Source: Candidatus Bipolaricaulota bacterium (GTDB taxonomy: Bacteria > Bipolaricaulota > Bipolaricaulia > UBA7950 > UBA9294). Taken from it: a DNA stretch of 7,417 nucleotides. Made by a program: the position numbers and the translations under genes. The stretch is taken from NCBI GenBank assembly GCA_015485945.1, contig WFSM01000182.1:1-7417 (forward strand), given 5' to 3'. Positions within the stretch are counted from its first letter, which is position 1. Each line of letters begins with the position of its first letter. The notes beneath the pieces were generated by a model. That model worked only from the letters and a program-made list of their open reading frames with translations, did not search any database and was not told where the DNA came from. This document shows positions 1 through 6,577 of this stretch, one piece after another.

Positions 1-790
1 GGTATCCTCCGCCAACGATCAGGGTCACTCCCGGCGGGATCCCCATCCCGGAGATCGCGGTGGCACCGGTGGGGAGCGCATGCGGCAGTGGAATAGTCAC
101 GCGCAGTTCGTCCGGCGACTGGAACTGGATCGCGTGCTCACGGGACAGCGGACGGTCGCTGGTGCCGGAAGCACGGGGAAGGATTGATCCATCAGCGACG
201 AACGCGATCAGCCCCATCTCGTCAAGTTTGGTCCGGATGTGCTCCTGATTCTCCACGCAATGCACGAACGCAACCGCGTCAGCCTGGGGAAGATTGCGCC
301 ACCGCAGCGCCCGCGCCGCGATCTCCGGTACCTCATGACACAGGATCTCCTCCGCCGCATGGCTGAGGATACGACGCCCGGCCGCGGGCAGGCCGACGAA
401 CAGCCGCGCCTCGACCCAATCGGGAGTGATCTTGACCGCTGTCCGCTCCAGCACCTCCTGAGCACCGGTGTCAATCTCCACCGCGCCACTGTTGCCGGTA
501 CCGCGGCGTCCGGATACAACCGCGTGGATCGCCCGCTCCATCTGCCGTGCGATGTAATCGGCGAGCGCAATCCGGCGTACCCGCGGGTTATATAACTCCG
601 GCGGCAGCGCGGCGATATCCATCGCGATCCGTATCCGCACCTTGGACGGGGCGGCAAACGGATCGCCTTGAACATGGTCGATGTAAAGCGTAAATGTGGG
701 GAACCGGTACGCGCCCTCGATGTCCTTGTACGCCTTGTAGCCACGGCCGTCGATGCGGGCGAGCGTTCGCCGCAGATCAGTATCGTTCAT
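1..790 (-). CDS. Predicted ATPase of the ABC class, N-terminal part (runs off the window)
   Basis: This minus-strand frame is open from an ATG at 790 to the window edge (263 codons), so the C-terminal half is missing. The N-terminus reads LRRTLARIDGRGYKAYKDI, followed by YRFPTFTLYIDHVQGDPFA (about residues 29-47) and a basic KVRIRI stretch. These are hallmarks, from memory, of the stand-alone ABC-class ATPase family (COG3044/PF09818). The visible end, GVTLIVGGGY (residues 254-263), is the start of the Walker A loop, which in this family continues as HGKSTLL. Full members are about 560 residues, so slightly under half is present. It is not an ABC transporter subunit as far as can be seen: there are no membrane segments and no transporter neighbours. 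The physiological role of the family is poorly defined. No clear Shine-Dalgarno precedes the ATG. The gene is divergent from the epimerase gene across a 100-bp gap. Confidence 0.87.
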   Translation of the reverse strand, partial: MNDTDLRRTLARIDGRGYKAYKDIEGAYRFPTFTLYIDHVQGDPFAAPSKVRIRIAMDIAALPPELYNPRVRRIALADYIARQMERAIHAVVSGRRGTGNSGAVEIDTGAQEVLERTAVKITPDWVEARLFVGLPAAGRRILSHAAEEILCHEVPEIAARALRWRNLPQADAVAFVHCVENQEHIRTKLDEMGLIAFVADGSILPRASGTSDRPLSREHAIQFQSPDELRVTIPLPHALPTGATAISGMGIPPGVTLIVGGGY

Positions 791-797
791 ACTCGCA

Positions 798-803
798 ATG
801 ATA
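798..803 (-). promoter_or_regulatory. Weak candidate -10 box for the ABC-class ATPase gene
   Basis: Minus-strand TATCAT lies only 7 nt before the ATG at 790, and no Shine-Dalgarno is visible between them. If it is used, the transcript would begin at or next to the start codon and be leaderless. No convincing -35 hexamer is found at 16-18 bp, so this is a weak call. Confidence 0.2.
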
Positions 804-831
804 CACAATTGCCGTGAGCGCGCGCCGCTGA

Positions 832-860
832 TTGGCGGACTACCGTCACACGGATATACT
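832..860 (+). promoter_or_regulatory. Sigma70-type promoter of the HpnA-like gene
   Basis: TTGGCG (832-837) and TATACT (855-860) are separated by exactly 17 bp, which predicts a transcription start near 867 and a leader of about 24 nt. The leader carries an excellent Shine-Dalgarno (AAAGGAGG, 877-884) six bases before the ATG at 891. Confidence 0.6.
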
Positions 861-890
861 GCAGCAACGGCCCCAAAAAGGAGGCATGAC

Positions 891-1883
891 ATGCGTGTGT
901 TCGTCACCGGAGGCACGGGATTCATCGGATCCGGCGTTGTGCGCGCCTTGCTCGCGGCCGGGTACGAAGTGCGTGCTCTTGTCCGTCCGGGCGCGGATAT
1001 GCGCAATCTCGCAGGGCTTGATATCGAAATCGCACCTGGGGATATCACTGTATCGGCATCACTAGACAAGGCAATCGCGGGGTGCGAAGCGGTAATTCAT
1101 ACCGCCGCGCTGTACTCGTTCTGGGTACGTGACCGCGGCCTCATCCATCACGTGAACGTAGATGGGACGAAGAACGTGATTGAAGCTGCGATGCGGACAG
1201 AGGTAAAGCGAATTGTGTACACAAGCTCAGTGGCAGCGCTCGCCGTTCCCACAGGACAAACGACGGTTACCGAGGACACGCCAATTGACCCACATGCCAT
1301 CATCGGCGCTTACAAGCGCAGCAAGTACGACGCAGAACAACTGGCGCTGCGCTATGCCCACGATGGCGTCCCGGTGGTGATCGTCAATCCTACATTTCCG
1401 GTTGGGCCACGCGACATCAAGCCAACCCCGACCGGCCGCACAATCCTCGACTTCCTGAATCGGCGCATGCCGGCGTACGTAGAGACGGGAATGAACGTGG
1501 TCGCGGTGGAGGACGTGGCACAAGGGCACGTCATCGCGCTGGAAAAGGGCCGGGTGGGCGAGCGCTACATCCTCGGCGGCGTGAACATGAGGATGGCGGA
1601 ACTGCTCCAGCTCCTGTCTGATATCACTGCCATCCCGGCGCCGCGCATGAAACTCCCGTATCACCCAGTTTTGGCACTTGCGTACTTGAACGCCGCGTGG
1701 TGCCGGATGACGGGCGCTACGCCGCGCATGACCCCGGACACGATCAGAATGTCACGTCACTACATGTACTACGATCCCAGCAAGGCAATCCGCGAGCTTG
1801 GACTGCCGCAGACACCGCCGCGCACGGCGCTGGAACGTGCGGTTGCGTGGTTTCGGGCCAACGGCTACGCGCGGCATCAATGA
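891..1883 (+). CDS. hpnA: HpnA-like NAD(P)-dependent sugar epimerase / dihydroflavonol-4-reductase family protein
   Basis: This is a 330-residue extended short-chain dehydrogenase/reductase of a length typical for the family. The ATG at 891 is chosen because AAAGGAGG sits six bases upstream; longer readings toward 753 cross the promoter and have no family-like N-terminus. The Rossmann NAD(P)-binding motif GGTGFIG is at residues 7-13, and a GDIT acidic turn is at 50-53. The catalytic set is the Ser in TSS (111-113) plus the YxxxK pair Y141/K145 (YKRSK). The segments NVDGTKNV, NPTFPVGPRD and ERYILGG match what I remember of hopanoid-associated sugar epimerases (HpnA). HpnA lies in hopanoid clusters in many bacteria, but no squalene or hopanoid gene is visible here, so a different nucleotide-sugar or ketone substrate is possible. 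It is probably a soluble cytoplasmic enzyme. Its stop overlaps the convergent GH130 gene. Confidence 0.85.
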   Translation: MRVFVTGGTGFIGSGVVRALLAAGYEVRALVRPGADMRNLAGLDIEIAPGDITVSASLDKAIAGCEAVIHTAALYSFWVRDRGLIHHVNVDGTKNVIEAAMRTEVKRIVYTSSVAALAVPTGQTTVTEDTPIDPHAIIGAYKRSKYDAEQLALRYAHDGVPVVIVNPTFPVGPRDIKPTPTGRTILDFLNRRMPAYVETGMNVVAVEDVAQGHVIALEKGRVGERYILGGVNMRMAELLQLLSDITAIPAPRMKLPYHPVLALAYLNAAWCRMTGATPRMTPDTIRMSRHYMYYDPSKAIRELGLPQTPPRTALERAVAWFRANGYARHQ

Positions 1884-2809
1884 CCATTGTGATTGCGGGG
1901 ATCGGCGATGATGTATGAGATGAGGTCGTCAATCCGTGTGGTGGCGAGGCAAATTGAGGAATCGGCTGCGCCGTAGTACATCCACAGTTCGCCGTTACGC
2001 ACGATTCCGCCGCATGGAAACACGACATTGGGGACGTCACCGGTACGCTCGTACGGCGCCTGCGGGCCGAGGATCCAGTGATGCGTGCGTGCCATCAAAT
2101 GCTGTGGTTGTTCCAGATCCAGCAACGCCGCTCCCACGCGATAAATCGGGCCGCTCACCATATTCTTGATCCCGTGATAGATCAACAACCAACCGTGTTC
2201 GGTCTCGATCGGCGGCAGGCCGGTGCCCACTTTTGCCCCGTCCCACCACGGCCCAGACCGGATCGGGAGCACAACCTCGTTCTCTCCCCACCGCGTTAGG
2301 TCGGACGCGTAGGCGATCCAGATGTTTCCCTCATCACCGCGCGGACGATGAAGGATCGCATACTTTCCGTGTATCCGGCGCGGGAACACGGCGGCGTCTT
2401 TGTTGTTGGGCGGCAACACAACCCCCAGTCGATCCACGGTCCGAAAATCGGTCGTAGTGGCGATTGCCACCGCGGGACCGTATCCGGAAAATGCGGTGTA
2501 TGCCAACACCCAGCGATCGAGATCATCTACTCGGGTAACGCGACAATCCTCCACTCCGTATATCTCATACGGCGATCCCTGATCCGGGTGCAGCAACGGT
2601 CGGTCCTCGATCCGCCATCCAGTCACCCCGTCCCGGCTACGAGCGACCGTGAGATGAGACCGGCCCGACCGGCTTTCGACACGGAGTAGCAGCAGAACTT
2701 CGTCCCCCAAATCAGCGGCACCGGCGTTAAACACGGCGTTTGCGGGGTACGGCAGCTCTGATACCTCAATGAGCGGGTTATGCTCACTCCGATGAAAAAT
2801 ATCTTCCAT
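1877..2809 (-). CDS. GH130 family beta-mannoside phosphorylase-like protein
   Basis: This 310-residue protein is of normal length for glycoside hydrolase family 130, the five-bladed propeller enzymes that mostly phosphorolyse beta-mannosides to alpha-mannose 1-phosphate. Visible family landmarks, in order, are YPANAVFNAGA, the YGVEDCRV segment whose Asp matches the expected general acid, DAAVFPRR...YAILHRP, WDGAKVGTGLPPIETEHGW, LIYHGI, YRVGAALLDLEQP, VPNVVFPCG and MYYGAADSSI. Basic residues around RVES, LHRP and YHG are consistent with a phosphate site, so phosphorylase is favoured over the hydrolytic subfamilies; the exact substrate cannot be read. The ATG at 2809 is preferred because a GGGAGGGGGAG Shine-Dalgarno precedes it; the reading could extend to 2947, but that stretch is promoter. 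There is no signal peptide, so it is cytoplasmic. It lies 113 bp downstream of the glycerate kinase gene and has its own promoter. Confidence 0.9.
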   Translation of the reverse strand: MEDIFHRSEHNPLIEVSELPYPANAVFNAGAADLGDEVLLLLRVESRSGRSHLTVARSRDGVTGWRIEDRPLLHPDQGSPYEIYGVEDCRVTRVDDLDRWVLAYTAFSGYGPAVAIATTTDFRTVDRLGVVLPPNNKDAAVFPRRIHGKYAILHRPRGDEGNIWIAYASDLTRWGENEVVLPIRSGPWWDGAKVGTGLPPIETEHGWLLIYHGIKNMVSGPIYRVGAALLDLEQPQHLMARTHHWILGPQAPYERTGDVPNVVFPCGGIVRNGELWMYYGAADSSICLATTRIDDLISYIIADPRNHNGH

Positions 2810-2843
2810 CTCCCCCTCCCGATGGGATAGCTGCGGTTGCGGA

Positions 2844-2872
2844 AGTATGTCCCGATCGATGTGGATAGTCAA
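2844..2872 (-). promoter_or_regulatory. Sigma70-type promoter of the GH130 gene
   Basis: On the minus strand, TTGACT (2872-2867) and CATACT (2849-2844) are spaced by exactly 17 bp, predicting a start near 2837 and a leader of about 28 nt. GH130 can therefore be transcribed separately from the upstream kinase gene. Confidence 0.55.
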
Positions 2873-2893
2873 GTCCGTTCTTCCTCTCAAATG

Positions 2894-2906
2894 GGAACGT
2901 TGTTCC
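2894..2906. repeat. 13-bp inverted repeat GGAAC-gtt-GTTCC, possible operator
   Basis: A perfect 5-bp inverted repeat with a 3-nt centre lies between the glycerate kinase stop and the -35 box of the GH130 promoter, 22 bp upstream of that box. No T-run follows, so it is not an intrinsic terminator. The position would suit an activator or repressor site. The evidence is positional only. Confidence 0.25.
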
Positions 2907-2922
2907 GCTACCTGATTCTGCA

Positions 2923-4266
2923 TTATCGGGCATTGTGGCCTCCACATACGAGGATTGCGACTAAGTCAGCGACGTTCGTGCCAGTGGGACCGGTATTAAT
3001 GAGGACACCGGCCGCAGCGAGGGCGTGATACGCATCGTTACGCGTCAGCGCGTCCTGGGGGCTGATACCGTGGGCACGAATGCGATTGATTGTTTCTCCG
3101 TCAACAATTCCTCCGGCGGCATCGGTGGGGCCATCGCGCCCGTCGGTTCCCAGCGCAGCGATGATCACCTCCGGAAGTCCGGAAATTCCCAGCGCCGCTG
3201 CGAGGGCGAGCTCTTGGTTCCGCCCTCCCGTCCCATCCCCACGTACGGTTACTGTCGTTTCGCCAGCGGCGAGGATGAGGGCGGGGCGAGGGATTGGCCG
3301 GTTCTTGGCCACCACCTCGCGCGCTACCGCAGCCACCACCTTTCCCACCTCACGCGCCTCGCCCTCGAGGGTCGTGGTAAGAAGGAGGGTGTTGTAGCCA
3401 AGCCGTTTTCCCTCCTGTTGCGCCGCTTCCGCCGCGATCGTCCCGGAACCGGCGATCACGTAACTCACCCGATTAAATGCAGAATTGTCCGGCTTTGGGG
3501 TTTCAGGGATATCGCCGTCCGCTCCGGCCGCCAGGCGGCTCCGTACCGTTGCCGGCACCTTTTCCCATAACCGGTACCGCTTGAGGATCTCAATCCCGGC
3601 CGCAAACGTAGTCGGGTCGGGGACCGTCGGCCCGGATGCGATCATATCCACCGGATCGCCGGGTACATCGGAGAGGATAATGGCAATCACGCGAGCCGGA
3701 AACGCCCGTTGCGCCAGTTGTCCACCTTTAACTTGGGACAAGTGTTTGCGCACCGTGTTGATCTCCTGAATCCGCGCTCCGGAGAGGAGGAGGAGGCGGT
3801 TGGTCGCGCTAAGGTCGGGTAGGGTCACGGGCGGCGCTGGAAGCGTTAGCAGTGCTGAACCACCGCCGGAAATGAGAACGATCACAACATCGTCGGCATC
3901 GGCATCATCGACGAGAGCAGTAATCCGTCGCGCTGCATCGAGACAGCGCGTGTCCGGCACCGGGTGTCCGGCTTCCATCACCGCGACACGGCGCGTGCGT
4001 GCGGTATAGCCGTCAGCGGTCACCACCACCCCGGCCGTTATCCGATCACCAATGATTGTTTCCAGCGCCGCGGCCATTTGTGCTGTTGCCTTGCCAATTC
4101 CAACGACAATCACCCGGTTCACCCGCTCCAGGTCGATCCGCTCATCCCCGATGACAACAGCAGTGCCGTCACATCCAACGACCTGTGGAATGCACGTTGC
4201 CGGCGAGGCAGCCGTCAATCCGGCGGACAGAATGGTCATCATCTCCGTACGTGCTGTTATCGTCAT
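2923..4266 (-). CDS. gck: Glycerate 2-kinase, MOFRL family
   Basis: This 447-residue protein has the usual two-domain layout: an N-terminal DUF4147 nucleotide-binding domain (about 10-245) and a C-terminal MOFRL domain (about 325-440). It phosphorylates D-glycerate with ATP, giving 2-phosphoglycerate in members without dedicated hydroxypyruvate activity. Conserved landmarks are VGIGKAT with the likely catalytic Lys59, GHPVPD (100-105), LISGGGSALL (131-140), the EINTVRKHLSQVKGGQLA block (168-185), LSDVPGDP...IASGPTVPDP (198-218), AGETTVTVRGDGTGGRNQEL with Arg349 (334-353), GTDGRDGPTDAAGG (373-386) and TGPTGTNVADL (425-435). All look intact. The ATG at 4266 abuts the TGA of the upstream gene, implying translational coupling. 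An alternative start at M9/M10 has a GGAG next to it and would remove only a few residues. It is a cytoplasmic enzyme. Confidence 0.95.
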   Translation of the reverse strand: MTITARTEMMTILSAGLTAASPATCIPQVVGCDGTAVVIGDERIDLERVNRVIVVGIGKATAQMAAALETIIGDRITAGVVVTADGYTARTRRVAVMEAGHPVPDTRCLDAARRITALVDDADADDVVIVLISGGGSALLTLPAPPVTLPDLSATNRLLLLSGARIQEINTVRKHLSQVKGGQLAQRAFPARVIAIILSDVPGDPVDMIASGPTVPDPTTFAAGIEILKRYRLWEKVPATVRSRLAAGADGDIPETPKPDNSAFNRVSYVIAGSGTIAAEAAQQEGKRLGYNTLLLTTTLEGEAREVGKVVAAVAREVVAKNRPIPRPALILAAGETTVTVRGDGTGGRNQELALAAALGISGLPEVIIAALGTDGRDGPTDAAGGIVDGETINRIRAHGISPQDALTRNDAYHALAAAGVLINTGPTGTNVADLVAILVCGGHNAR

Positions 4267-4830
4267 TCAGGCGAGCATCCTCCGGTGGGCGGCGAACACT
4301 TTGAGCTGGTCCTGGATGTAGCGTTCTGCCTCCTCGTCCGTCATTTTCTCCGTCTCCCGCACCAGGCTCAAGAATCGTCCTTGCCACAGCACCCGCAGTG
4401 CATCGAGGATTTTTAAGTCGTCATCATGCGCAAACGCGTTGATCGCTCGGTACACTGACTGCACCCACAACTCAAGCGGGAATGAGAACTCGGCAAGCGG
4501 GAGGGCGTACACCTGATCGAGTTTCGGCACAAGCTCCGCCAGGAACGTGGCCTTCCCCCGTACGAACTCGTCGTACTTGGCGCGGAATTGGGTGTACACT
4601 CCTTCCTTAGCCACCGTCAGAGGCGCAGGATGGATGGCGGGAAGATCTCCACGTCGCGGAACCGGGCGGATCCCGTCAACTTTGCTAATGTAATCGTGGT
4701 AGTGCACGATCAGCCGGAACAACATGCCCACCACTTGGTAGAACATCGGAACGAGGAGTGTCTCCGGGTCTGCGTACTGTTTAGTCGATTCGTGTTCCTT
4801 GACCCCAAGTACCGCCTCCACAATGTCCAT
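4267..4830 (-). CDS. C-terminal fragment of a GT2 (glucosyl-3-phosphoglycerate synthase-like) glycosyltransferase, with an IS-derived start
   Basis: This is a 187-residue open frame. From about residue 110 it reads FPLELWVQSVYRAINAF, then LRVLWQGRFLSLVRETEKM and TDEEAERYIQDQLKVF. I recognise this as the C-terminal helical part of GpgS-like family-2 glycosyltransferases, which are about 390-400 residues long. The opening VEAVLGVKEHES resembles the point just after the GT-A fold (family-like LGxxEH). The nucleotide-sugar-binding half with its DxD motif is absent, so transferase activity is unlikely. The start codon, second codon and ribosome binding site belong to a 73-bp repeat shared with the IS3 element at 6975-7047, so the N-terminus was replaced by an IS end. 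It may be a pseudogene remnant or a short expressed protein. Its stop abuts the glycerate kinase start. The family call is from memory of motifs and is moderately secure; the truncation depends on it. Confidence 0.6.
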   Translation of the reverse strand: MDIVEAVLGVKEHESTKQYADPETLLVPMFYQVVGMLFRLIVHYHDYISKVDGIRPVPRRGDLPAIHPAPLTVAKEGVYTQFRAKYDEFVRGKATFLAELVPKLDQVYALPLAEFSFPLELWVQSVYRAINAFAHDDDLKILDALRVLWQGRFLSLVRETEKMTDEEAERYIQDQLKVFAAHRRMLA

Positions 4831-4896
4831 TCTAACCTCCTCCTCGGACTCTAACCCTCTCTAAGGCCAATGTCCAAATTCAGGGGTCCACTACAG
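4824..4896 (-). mobile_element. 73-bp solo left end of an IS3-family element
   Basis: Read on the minus strand, 4896 to 4824 matches 6975-7047 at 70 of 73 positions with no gaps. It includes the terminal TGTAGTGGACCC, the leader with GAGGAGGTTAGA, and ATGGACA, the first codons of the IS orfA. Similarity stops abruptly after that. It is a truncated IS copy inverted relative to the one at the right edge. The three mismatches suggest it is not a very recent duplicate. Confidence 0.85.
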
Positions 4897-5330
4897 CTTC
4901 CGCAACGGATTCTATTTCCGGAAGCACCAGCTCATCGGCGTGACTATTCGACGGTCAAAGGAACACTGATCGCAGACCCGGAAGGATATCTTCGGTATCT
5001 CAGAACTGGGCAGCGTTAGCTTGTCCAACTCCACAGCGGTACTCATTGTTGGAGATAGCTAGGAGCCGGGAAAGGAAGGAAGAAACACCACTGCGGGTAG
5101 ATCACCGGGGCACAATCAAGCGACCCAAGAGATTTTCCAAGATCATAGGGGCAAAGGATATGCTTTTCGCCTCATATAATATCCTGGATACGGCGCCCTT
5201 GGTTGATGGCTGCGCGGTGCACCGCTCGGCTGCTGCGCAAGACAGGGCAATGTGATTAGCACTGCGAACTCCATGAACCCAACGAACTCAACGGACATTG
5301 CCAACTGGTTGCCGTAACATTTCACGCCCG
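4897..5330. other. Non-coding accessory stretch without a convincing gene
   Basis: No reading frame here has both a credible start and family-like content. Visible structure: a 7-bp hairpin GCTTCCG/CGGAAGC (4896-4902 with 4919-4925) directly against the IS end, a TATAAT-like hexamer at 5175-5180 without a -35 partner, and a perfect 12-bp palindrome GCGGTGCACCGC at 5214-5225. A short plus-strand frame near 4892 (FRNGFYFRKHQLIG) vaguely recalls DUF559 endonucleases but stops after about 26 codons. The composition is less GC-rich than the left half of the window. Confidence 0.5.
5267..5293 (+). repeat. Degenerate 9-nt tandem repeat, three units
   Basis: AACTCCATG, AACCCAACG and AACTCAACG follow one another without gaps; AACTGGTTG two units later continues the phase weakly. 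They lie about 20-45 bp upstream of the toxin-antitoxin promoter and could be repeated regulator contacts or chance. Confidence 0.3.
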
Positions 5331-5339
5331 TGGTATAAT
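5309..5339 (+). promoter_or_regulatory. Extended -10 promoter of the MntA/HepT operon
   Basis: TGGTATAAT (5331-5339) is a perfect -10 hexamer with the extended TGn motif. The -35 candidate TTGCCG (5309-5314) is at a long 19-bp spacing, so the extended -10 would carry the promoter. The predicted start is near 5346, giving a leader of about 150 nt before the ATG at 5498. An inverted repeat CACG-cc-CGTG (5323-5332) overlaps the element and could be an autoregulatory operator. Confidence 0.5.
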
Positions 5340-5497
5340 CACTTGGGGATGATAGACATACACAAGTCACGCGGAGATGTAGGATCTACCGTGGAAGAAT
5401 TCGAAGCCCCATAGACACGCGCGCTCTCACTTGTGATCGCTTCCAGATTCAAGCAAGGAGACCAGGGGCACAAGCATCGTTCTTGGGGAGGGACGAA

Positions 5498-5902
5498 ATG
5501 CGTTTAGGTAAAGCAGACGTTAAAGTGACGGAGCTTCTGGAAAAAGTACGGCAAGATCGGGACGTGCTTGCCGTTATCCTATTTGGCAGTTCCGCCCGTG
5601 GTGACGATGGGCCAGGTTCTGATGTGGATATCTGCCTTGTGCTTCAACCGAGTGATTACAGCGATTTGGAGTTATCGCACAAGAAACTGGAATACCTAGG
5701 ACTTTTTGGCGCATCGAGCTTAGATATACATGTTTATCAACAACTTCCACTTTACATCAGGAAGAGAATCCTGAAAGAGGGGGAAGTTCTCTTCTGTAGT
5801 GACGAGAAAGCGCTGTATGAGATTGCCTTCCGCACCATCCAGGATTTCGAGGATTTCAGACGCATCTACGACGGCTATTTAGGGGAGGTAGCCCGTGGCT
5901 AA
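5498..5902 (+). CDS. mntA: MntA-type minimal nucleotidyltransferase antitoxin
   Basis: This 134-residue protein is of the length usual for MNT-domain antitoxins. The ATG at 5498 is chosen over an in-frame TTG at 5483 because GGGGAGGGA (5485-5493) is a strong Shine-Dalgarno for the ATG and would itself be translated from the TTG. The nucleotidyltransferase signature is FGSSARG (29-35) followed by SDVDI (41-45), supplying Asp42 and Asp44; the third acidic residue is probably Asp76 in SLDIHVY. The tail LPLYIRKRILKEGEVLF is typical of stand-alone MNT proteins. In characterised HepT/MntA systems such as that of Shewanella oneidensis, MntA neutralises the toxin by adding AMP to a tyrosine next to the HEPN active site. 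All catalytic residues appear intact here. It overlaps hepT by 8 bp, the standard antitoxin-first order. Lower GC than the left-hand genes suggests horizontal acquisition. Confidence 0.9.
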   Translation: MRLGKADVKVTELLEKVRQDRDVLAVILFGSSARGDDGPGSDVDICLVLQPSDYSDLELSHKKLEYLGLFGASSLDIHVYQQLPLYIRKRILKEGEVLFCSDEKALYEIAFRTIQDFEDFRRIYDGYLGEVARG

Positions 5903-6317
5903 CCTCGATAGCGAACGGGTATTGGCTAAGGTAGATCAGCTTGATGCCTACATTGCTGAGCTGAAGGGGATTGCTCCCGAAAGCTTTGAGGAATACCAGC
6001 GGGTGGAGAAGAAGAGAGCCTGCGAACGGCTTCTCCAGGTCTCTGTTGAAGTAGTGATAGACATCTGCAACCTACTGGTTTCTGGACTGCGCCTTGGATT
6101 ACCGGCTGAAGAGGAGGACCTATTTAGGAAGTTGGTCACAGCCGGTGTGATTACCGAGGCCATGGGTGATAGATTGCGGGAAATGAGAGGATTCCGGAAC
6201 ATCTTAGTGCATGAGTACGCCCAAGTAGATGACAGGCTGGTCTACGAAGCAGTAAAGACGAAATTGGAGGATTTTGCCTTATTTAGGCGAGAGGTACTGG
6301 CGTACTTGAGGCAATAG
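5895..6317 (+). CDS. hepT: HepT-type HEPN ribonuclease toxin (DUF86)
   Basis: This 140-residue, mainly helical HEPN protein starts at GTG 5895 inside the end of mntA; GGGGAGG (5882-5888) lies six bases upstream and supports that non-ATG start. The active-site motif RNILVHEY (101-108) fits R-X4-H-X-Y: Arg101 and His106 form the metal-independent RNase centre, and Tyr108 is the position AMPylated by MntA in the characterised homologues. The N-terminal half, with LAKVDQLDAYIAELKGI and YQRVEKKRACERLLQVSVEVVIDICNLL, is standard for DUF86, including the helix carrying RxxxERLLQ. Nothing is truncated, so the toxin is predicted to be functional. Known members cut RNA (tRNA in one well-studied case) and arrest growth when unmodified; the target here is unknown. 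It is co-transcribed and translationally coupled with mntA. Confidence 0.92.
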   Translation: MANLDSERVLAKVDQLDAYIAELKGIAPESFEEYQRVEKKRACERLLQVSVEVVIDICNLLVSGLRLGLPAEEEDLFRKLVTAGVITEAMGDRLREMRGFRNILVHEYAQVDDRLVYEAVKTKLEDFALFRREVLAYLRQ

Positions 6318-6467
6318 TCATCAGATTTGGCGCTGCGCAATCAGTAATGCGTGACGAGGAACATGAACTACGTACTGAAGACGCGCAATGCTCTTGAAAC
6401 TTCGAAGGCTATATGTTTACTGATTTTCGACTGGCATCTCCAAACGAGTTTTGAGCCCAACAAACTC

Positions 6468-6499
6468 CTGCCCCGTGGGAGCCTATTCCTATGGGGCAG
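6468..6499 (+). repeat. Strong 13-bp hairpin, possible transcription-stopping structure
   Basis: CTGCCCCGTGGGA (6468-6480) pairs with TCCTATGGGGCAG (6487-6499) across a 6-nt loop, with two G-T wobbles. It lies 150 bp past hepT and could protect or end the toxin transcript, but no U-run follows, so a classical intrinsic terminator is not supported. Confidence 0.45.
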
Positions 6500-6506
6500 T
6501 AAACAA

Positions 6507-6526
6507 CCCCGCAGCAAGCTACGGGG
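6507..6526. repeat. Quasi-palindrome CCCCG-N10-CGGGG, copy 1
   Basis: The 20-bp element has 5-bp GC-rich arms and an AGC-AA-GCT core. A degenerate second copy lies at 6837-6856. They share CCCCGC, CAAGCT and the GG-G-AT edge, with about six differences over 25 positions. It resembles dispersed palindromic repeats of REP type, but I cannot assign a named family. Confidence 0.4.
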
Positions 6527-6577
6527 CATTAGAGGTCTAACCGAAGTTGATCCTTATGTTGAAGGTTGAAGTATCGC

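Larger units (their letters stand above)
6318..6577. other. Non-coding stretch downstream of hepT
   Basis: No supported gene. The 72-codon frame from a GTG at 6351 has no ribosome binding site and runs through the two hairpins at 6468-6526, so it is not accepted. The stretch holds those hairpins and a perfect 7-nt tandem duplication (GTTGAAG, 6558-6564 and 6565-6571) just before the candidate structured RNA. Confidence 0.45.

Noticed and set aside
208..744. 178-codon minus-strand ORF, rich in Arg and Ser
   Set aside because: It is the out-of-frame shadow of the ABC-class ATPase, whose true frame is open from 790 to the window edge and shows family motifs.
753..890. 46-residue N-terminal extension of the epimerase
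   Set aside because: The Rossmann motif is expected at the very N-terminus, and AAAGGAGG precedes the ATG at 891; the extension overlaps the divergent gene and the promoter.
2810..2947. N-terminal extension of the GH130 protein by 46 residues
   Set aside because: The extension crosses a well-spaced promoter and has no family similarity; the strong ribosome binding site belongs to the ATG at 2809.
3025..3570. 181-codon plus-strand ORF inside the glycerate kinase gene
   Set aside because: It is antisense to a gene with complete MOFRL-kinase motifs and has no family content of its own.
4890..4969. Possible DUF559-like endonuclease remnant (FRNGFYFRKHQLIG)
   Set aside because: Only about 14 residues are suggestive, and the conserved IVDF and acidic catalytic residues are absent before a stop.
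5046..5255. 69-codon plus-strand ORF upstream of the toxin operon
   Set aside because: It has no ribosome binding site or recognisable content, and it runs through the perfect 12-bp palindrome at 5214-5225.
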